DNA from: Alkalinema sp. FACHB-956
Lineage (GTDB): Bacteria > Cyanobacteriota > Cyanobacteriia > Leptolyngbyales > Leptolyngbyaceae
Length of the DNA: 34,756 nt
Reading direction: 5' to 3'
Assembly: GCF_014697025.1 (NCBI RefSeq)
Contig: NZ_JACJRC010000044.1
Location: forward strand, 1-34,756
Position numbers and translations under genes: made by a program. Below, in pieces: positions 32,108-34,756 of this stretch (its first letter is position 1; each line of letters starts with the position of its first letter). The notes below the pieces were generated by a model, which saw only the letters and a list, made by a program, of their open reading frames with translations, was not told where the DNA came from and ran no database searches.

Positions 32108-32326
32108 ATGACGAAAGGTTCTAGCGATCGGAGCGATCGTGAAGTTCAACCTGAAAAACAACGGTTACAGATCCACTTAATTGGTCACAAAGAGTTCGTG
32201 CAGGATACGATTAATCAATTCCATGCCCATCGGCTCGCAGATCGGATTCATTGGAGTCAGCCAATGAAGATTGTGCATTCCGATGGACAATACATCAGCA
32301 TATTGAGTCGCGAACGGCTGCGCTAA
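32108..32326 (+). CDS. Small hypothetical cytosolic protein behind a structured leader
   Basis: ATG 32108 has AGGAGAAG about ten bases upstream; a longer frame back to TTG 32000 runs through the RNA structure and is rejected. The 72-residue product has a charged, disordered start (MTKGSSDRSDREVQPEKQ) and a compact alpha/beta core (RLQIHLIGHKEFVQDTINQF, then IHWSQPMKIVHSDGQYISIL). There is no membrane segment. I cannot name the family, but the pattern is reminiscent of small proteins annotated as hypothetical in cyanobacteria. It is not in an operon. The elaborate leader implies post-transcriptional control. Confidence 0.7.
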   Translation: MTKGSSDRSDREVQPEKQRLQIHLIGHKEFVQDTINQFHAHRLADRIHWSQPMKIVHSDGQYISILSRERLR

Positions 32327-32344
32327 CGCTTAAAAAGTAGGTGT

Positions 32345-32380
32345 CCCATAGGCTGCGTTGGCTATTCCGTGGCCTGTGGG
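32345..32380. other. Strong hairpin downstream of the small gene
   Basis: CCCATAGGC (32345-32353) pairs with GCCTGTGGG (32372-32380) through nine base pairs with one wobble, around an 18-base loop. It begins 19 bases after the stop codon. No T-run follows, so it may protect the 3' end of the message or be a repeat remnant rather than an intrinsic terminator. Confidence 0.5.
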
Positions 32381-32582
32381 TTCCTGAATGTCATAGTTGG
32401 TCTTCCACTTGTAAGTTTTTATGGGCGGAGATATTAGTTTGGGAAGAACGCTATACTGAAAGTATTCTGCCTAAGATCTCAGCCTTGCAAGTTAAAAGTT
32501 GATTACGTCGAGATTTTAATGCAATCCAATTTTGGTGTTGTAGGAGATCCATCGATGTAGCCCAGGCAAGAGGGAATAAACC

Positions 32583-33164
32583 ATGACTCAGGCTCTCGAA
32601 CCCAAACTCTGCACTCCCGATGAGTATCTCGCCCTTGAGCTTGCTTCAGAAACTCGCAGTGAATACCGCAATGGAGCGATAATTCCCATGACCGGGGGAA
32701 CTCCAGACTGCAATGAAATCGCCATTAATCTAGCCTCCCTGCTCAAATCTGCCTTGCGTGGCAAACCCTACCGGATTTTTGGGGCCGATCAACGGTTGTG
32801 GATTCCCGATCGCAACCTCTACACCTATCCCGATGTCATGGTGGTTGAAAAACCGCTACAACTCCAAACTGGGCGAACTGATACCGTCATGAATCCCTGT
32901 TTTATTGCTGAAGTGCTATCCAAATCAACCCAAGATTATGATCATGGCGAAAAGTTCTCTGCCTATCGTTCGATCGATAGCTTTCGGGAATATCTCTTGA
33001 TCGATCAGTACAGCATCCATGTAGAACACTACGTCAAGACAGCCGCGAATCAATGGCTACTTTCAGAATATGATGATCCGACGGTTACGTTGTCCTTGAA
33101 GACAGCAGCAGCCCAAATCGAAATCATCACGCTCTACGACAATATTGATATCGATGGGGTTTAA
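32583..33164 (+). CDS. Uma2/DUF820 family putative restriction endonuclease
   Basis: This 193-residue protein follows the DUF820 pattern of PD-(D/E)XK nucleases: CTPDEYLALELASETRSEYR with the conserved Glu, NGAIIPMTGGTPDCNEIAIN, FGADQRLWIPDRN, YTYPDVMVVEKP with the metal-binding Asp, and CFIAEVLSKSTQDYDHGEKF (the ExK-like position reads E-V-L-S-K-S). Such genes are present in dozens of copies in many cyanobacterial genomes. They are suspected to be nucleases linked to mobile elements; no activity is established. No methylase or partner gene is adjacent. Confidence 0.9.
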   Translation: MTQALEPKLCTPDEYLALELASETRSEYRNGAIIPMTGGTPDCNEIAINLASLLKSALRGKPYRIFGADQRLWIPDRNLYTYPDVMVVEKPLQLQTGRTDTVMNPCFIAEVLSKSTQDYDHGEKFSAYRSIDSFREYLLIDQYSIHVEHYVKTAANQWLLSEYDDPTVTLSLKTAAAQIEIITLYDNIDIDGV

Positions 33165-33273
33165 ATCTGCAAGGGCGATCGGGGCTATGGTACGTAGGCT
33201 TGCTATTAGTACGGCTGGTTCGTAGATTAGTAGGTTGTAGAATAGAAGAGAATTATTGAGATGGATGCATACC

Positions 33274-33519
33274 ATGTCTTCTCCTGCTATTACCACGATC
33301 GTTAAAATGGTTGAGTCTTTACCTGACGAGCTTCAAGAGCAGGCGGTGGAGCATGTTCGAGCTTTTCTTGCTGAAATTGAAGAAGAAAAGCGGTGGGAAG
33401 ATTCGTTTAAGCGGACAAAGCAGAATCTAGTTGCAGCAGCCCGAAAAGCTAAAGAGGAGATTGCAGCGGGATTGTCCACGCCAATGGACTACGAACAGCA
33501 GCTATACACTTCAAAATAA
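33274..33519 (+). CDS. Small helical antitoxin-like protein
   Basis: Starting at ATG 33274 the 81-residue product (MSSPAITTIVKMVESLPDEL) has two helices. One contains ELQEQAVEHVRAFLAEIEEE and the other EDSFKRTKQNLVAAARKAKE. The terminal STPMDYEQQL stretch is frequent in orphan antitoxin-like genes of cyanobacteria. No toxin follows: its TAA overlaps by one base (TAATG) the start of a membrane-protein gene, so the two are coupled. Assignment to toxin-antitoxin systems is by resemblance only. Confidence 0.7.
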   Translation: MSSPAITTIVKMVESLPDELQEQAVEHVRAFLAEIEEEKRWEDSFKRTKQNLVAAARKAKEEIAAGLSTPMDYEQQLYTSK

Positions 33520-34154
33520 TGGAGCGCTTAAAGATGATTTTGTTAGATATTCTTGTTTTTGGGTTAGTGTGTTTCTTCAGTCTATTGTTTGGAATATTCC
33601 TGAGTGGAGTTTTTGGTGAAGAAGCACCAGCCTTACTAAGAATTATCCTTGGCTTAATGGGGCTATCGGTACCACCAGTGATCGTTTGGTCTCTGAGAAA
33701 TCACTCTTACTGGAACAGGATACGATTAGGGCTCATAGCTCTTCTTACCGGGATGATAGTTGTTCGATGTGCCATTTTAAAACCTGGAAATATGAATAAA
33801 GCCCAAAGAGGAACTCAGACTCCTACGCAGGAAGTATCAATTTCTCAGAAAGCGTCTCTCCTGAAAATGGGTATGACTTATCGAGATGTTGTTGCTGCGT
33901 TAGGTCAAACGCCTGATACAGTCATAAATAACCAAATTCGTCAAGAAATAGGTGAACCTATTCAAGAGAACAATCTGATTACTTTTGAATGGAAAAATGA
34001 TAATCCTGATTGTCATCCCATTTCCGCGCAGTTTAATCCTTTAGATCTGACTTTAACAGGATGGAATGAAGGCAAAACTTGCACTGGCCCTAGCAGTTTC
34101 AATAAACCTTCTGGTAAATCTTGTGCCGAAACAACGCTCTGTGATCTTAAATAA
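33519..34154 (+). CDS. Membrane protein with BamE/SmpA-like C-terminal region
   Basis: This 211-residue protein has hydrophobic helices at about 8-30 (ILVFGLVCFFSLLFGIFLSG), 40-57 and 66-84. A soluble C-terminal part starts near residue 105. Its segment ASLLKMGMTYRDVVAALGQT followed by ITFEWKND resembles the small alpha/beta fold of BamE/SmpA-type proteins ('l..GmT..qV...lG.P'), in which the helix is followed by a strand pair. Cys residues near the end (DCHP, KTCTGP, SCAETTLCDL) could form disulfides if this part is outside. Its start overlaps the preceding stop by one base. Function unknown. Confidence 0.7.
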   Translation: MERLKMILLDILVFGLVCFFSLLFGIFLSGVFGEEAPALLRIILGLMGLSVPPVIVWSLRNHSYWNRIRLGLIALLTGMIVVRCAILKPGNMNKAQRGTQTPTQEVSISQKASLLKMGMTYRDVVAALGQTPDTVINNQIRQEIGEPIQENNLITFEWKNDNPDCHPISAQFNPLDLTLTGWNEGKTCTGPSSFNKPSGKSCAETTLCDLK

Positions 34155-34288
34155 GTAACTATTCGTAGTTGTAATTCAACAATCTTGATTAAAGGGACTA
34201 TCAAAGTAGATCGTTATGATAGTTACGTGCACTACAGGAGACCGTTATCCTATCTCAACGGATACAGATTTTTCTCAGGCTACTTTAT

Positions 34289-34519
34289 GTGAACTACCAA
34301 CACATCATCACAATAGAACCTCGAAAGCGCAGTGGTAAGCCGTGTATCCGGGGAATGCGAATTACGGTGTATGACATCTTAGAATATCTGGCCAGTGGAA
34401 TGACCGAGGCAGAAATTCTGGAAGATTTTTCTGAACTGACTCCCGAAGACATCAGAGCTTGCCTTGCGTTTGCTGCCGATCGTGAGCGTCGAGTTATGAT
34501 CGCTCCCTTATCCATATAA
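34289..34519 (+). CDS. DUF433 antitoxin-like protein
   Basis: This 76-residue protein starting at GTG 34289 fits DUF433 fully: ITIEPRKRSGKPCIRGMRIT, VYDILEYLASGMTEAEILED, FSELTPEDIRACLAFAADRE. DUF433 proteins have a winged-helix-like fold and are usually paired with a DUF5615 PIN-like toxin encoded directly downstream. Here the downstream position is taken by an insertion-sequence-like element, so the toxin gene may have been displaced or lost. Confidence 0.88.
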   Translation: MNYQHIITIEPRKRSGKPCIRGMRITVYDILEYLASGMTEAEILEDFSELTPEDIRACLAFAADRERRVMIAPLSI

Positions 34520-34571
34520 CAATACTCCGGACACATTTTCCAGAGAAAAAGGGGTTAAAAATCGACAAAAA

Positions 34572-34622
34572 GCGATTCATCGGATAAGGTGCCAGTATCA
34601 ACTCAAGCACGAGATGAATCGC
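34572..34622. repeat. Inverted repeat covering the transposase start codon
   Basis: GCGATTCATC (34572-34581) and GATGAATCGC (34613-34622) are perfectly complementary across a 31-base loop. The right arm contains the transposase ATG at 34614. Such a structure could hide the start in read-through transcripts, as known for some insertion sequences. It may alternatively relate to the end of the element. Confidence 0.65.
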
Positions 34623-34756
34623 ATTATGGATATTGTACACAGCCTACTGAATCAAGTGGGTGGTTTCGCAAACCGCAAGGCCAATTTCTAGCGAGTCTGT
34701 TTGTGACGTTATGGGTTGTGTGTGGCAAGGCGAATTTCACCAATTTGAGTCGATAT
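34614..34756 (+). pseudogene. IS4-like transposase, frameshifted and cut by the window end
   Basis: Frame 1 from ATG 34614 gives MNRIMDIVHSLLNQ and then leaves the family pattern and stops after GGFANRKANF. The frame one base later continues it as SGWFRKPQGQFLASLFVTLW, then VVCGKANFTNLSRY to the end of the window. Together these match the N-terminus of cyanobacterial IS4/IS701-type DDE transposases (MNRIM..., GWxxKPQxKFL, FxNLSRY). The two parts join if one A is restored in AATCAAGTGGG, so a single-base deletion is likely. The catalytic DDE region lies beyond the window. Confidence 0.7.

Overview
The window looks like a chromosomal accessory region of a cyanobacterium, probably a filamentous one. 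CGATCG/GCGATCGC (HIP1-type) octamers are frequent, C-rich and G-rich short dispersed repeats of the cyanobacterial kind lie between genes, and several proteins belong to families concentrated in cyanobacteria (DUF928, exported TPS-CHAT proteins, CHASE2-TIR receptors, Uma2 nucleases, PstS-like/DUF4912 fusions). Genus cannot be fixed from the sequence.

Layout. (A) 0.3-6.3 kb, low GC at its left end: a four-helix membrane protein faces, with overlapping stop codons, a leftward series of genes. These encode an effector-associated death-like domain (EAD) fused to a nucleoside phosphorylase fold, a second EAD protein, a 52-residue lysine-tailed peptide, a 105-residue orphan and an 877-codon ORF combining a GIFT/IFT52-like domain with a HExxxH...NEG metalloprotease-like domain. 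(B) 6.5-9.6 kb: a TetR repressor divergent from glutathione S-transferase, flavin-binding PPOX-like and DUF1348 genes, with two operators, one inside a near-consensus promoter. (C) 9.8-18.3 kb: an exported orphan protein, then a leftward operon TIR-CHASE2 / DUF928 / exported TPS-CHAT. (D) 18.5-20.8 kb: RNase T2, a MazF-type toxin-antitoxin pair and two orphan HicB-like proteins. (E) 20.8-24.4 kb: an LRR-Roc-COR GTPase with four virtually identical 69-bp repeats, followed by a protein joining a deoxyribosyltransferase-like domain to a TIR domain. (F) 24.5-31.6 kb: more housekeeping-like genes (prepilin peptidase, a PstS-like/DUF4912 membrane protein, a methyltransferase-glycosyltransferase fusion, folK, a Nudix hydrolase) separated by dispersed repeats. 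(G) 31.6-34.8 kb: a structured RNA leader before a small conserved-looking gene, an Uma2 nuclease, an orphan antitoxin-like gene, a membrane protein, a DUF433 antitoxin and the frameshifted start of an IS4-like transposase.

Three parts of the window carry modular conflict or signalling proteins whose predicted effectors act on nucleotides, NAD or proteins (PNP, TIR, deoxyribosyltransferase-like, CHAT, gluzincin-like). They are paired with adaptors or sensors (EAD, Roc-COR-LRR, CHASE2). The best candidate for an undescribed system is region A; second is the Roco plus dual-effector pair in region E; third is the receptor/exported protease operon in region C. All functional statements rest on motif recognition by eye; no database search was run.
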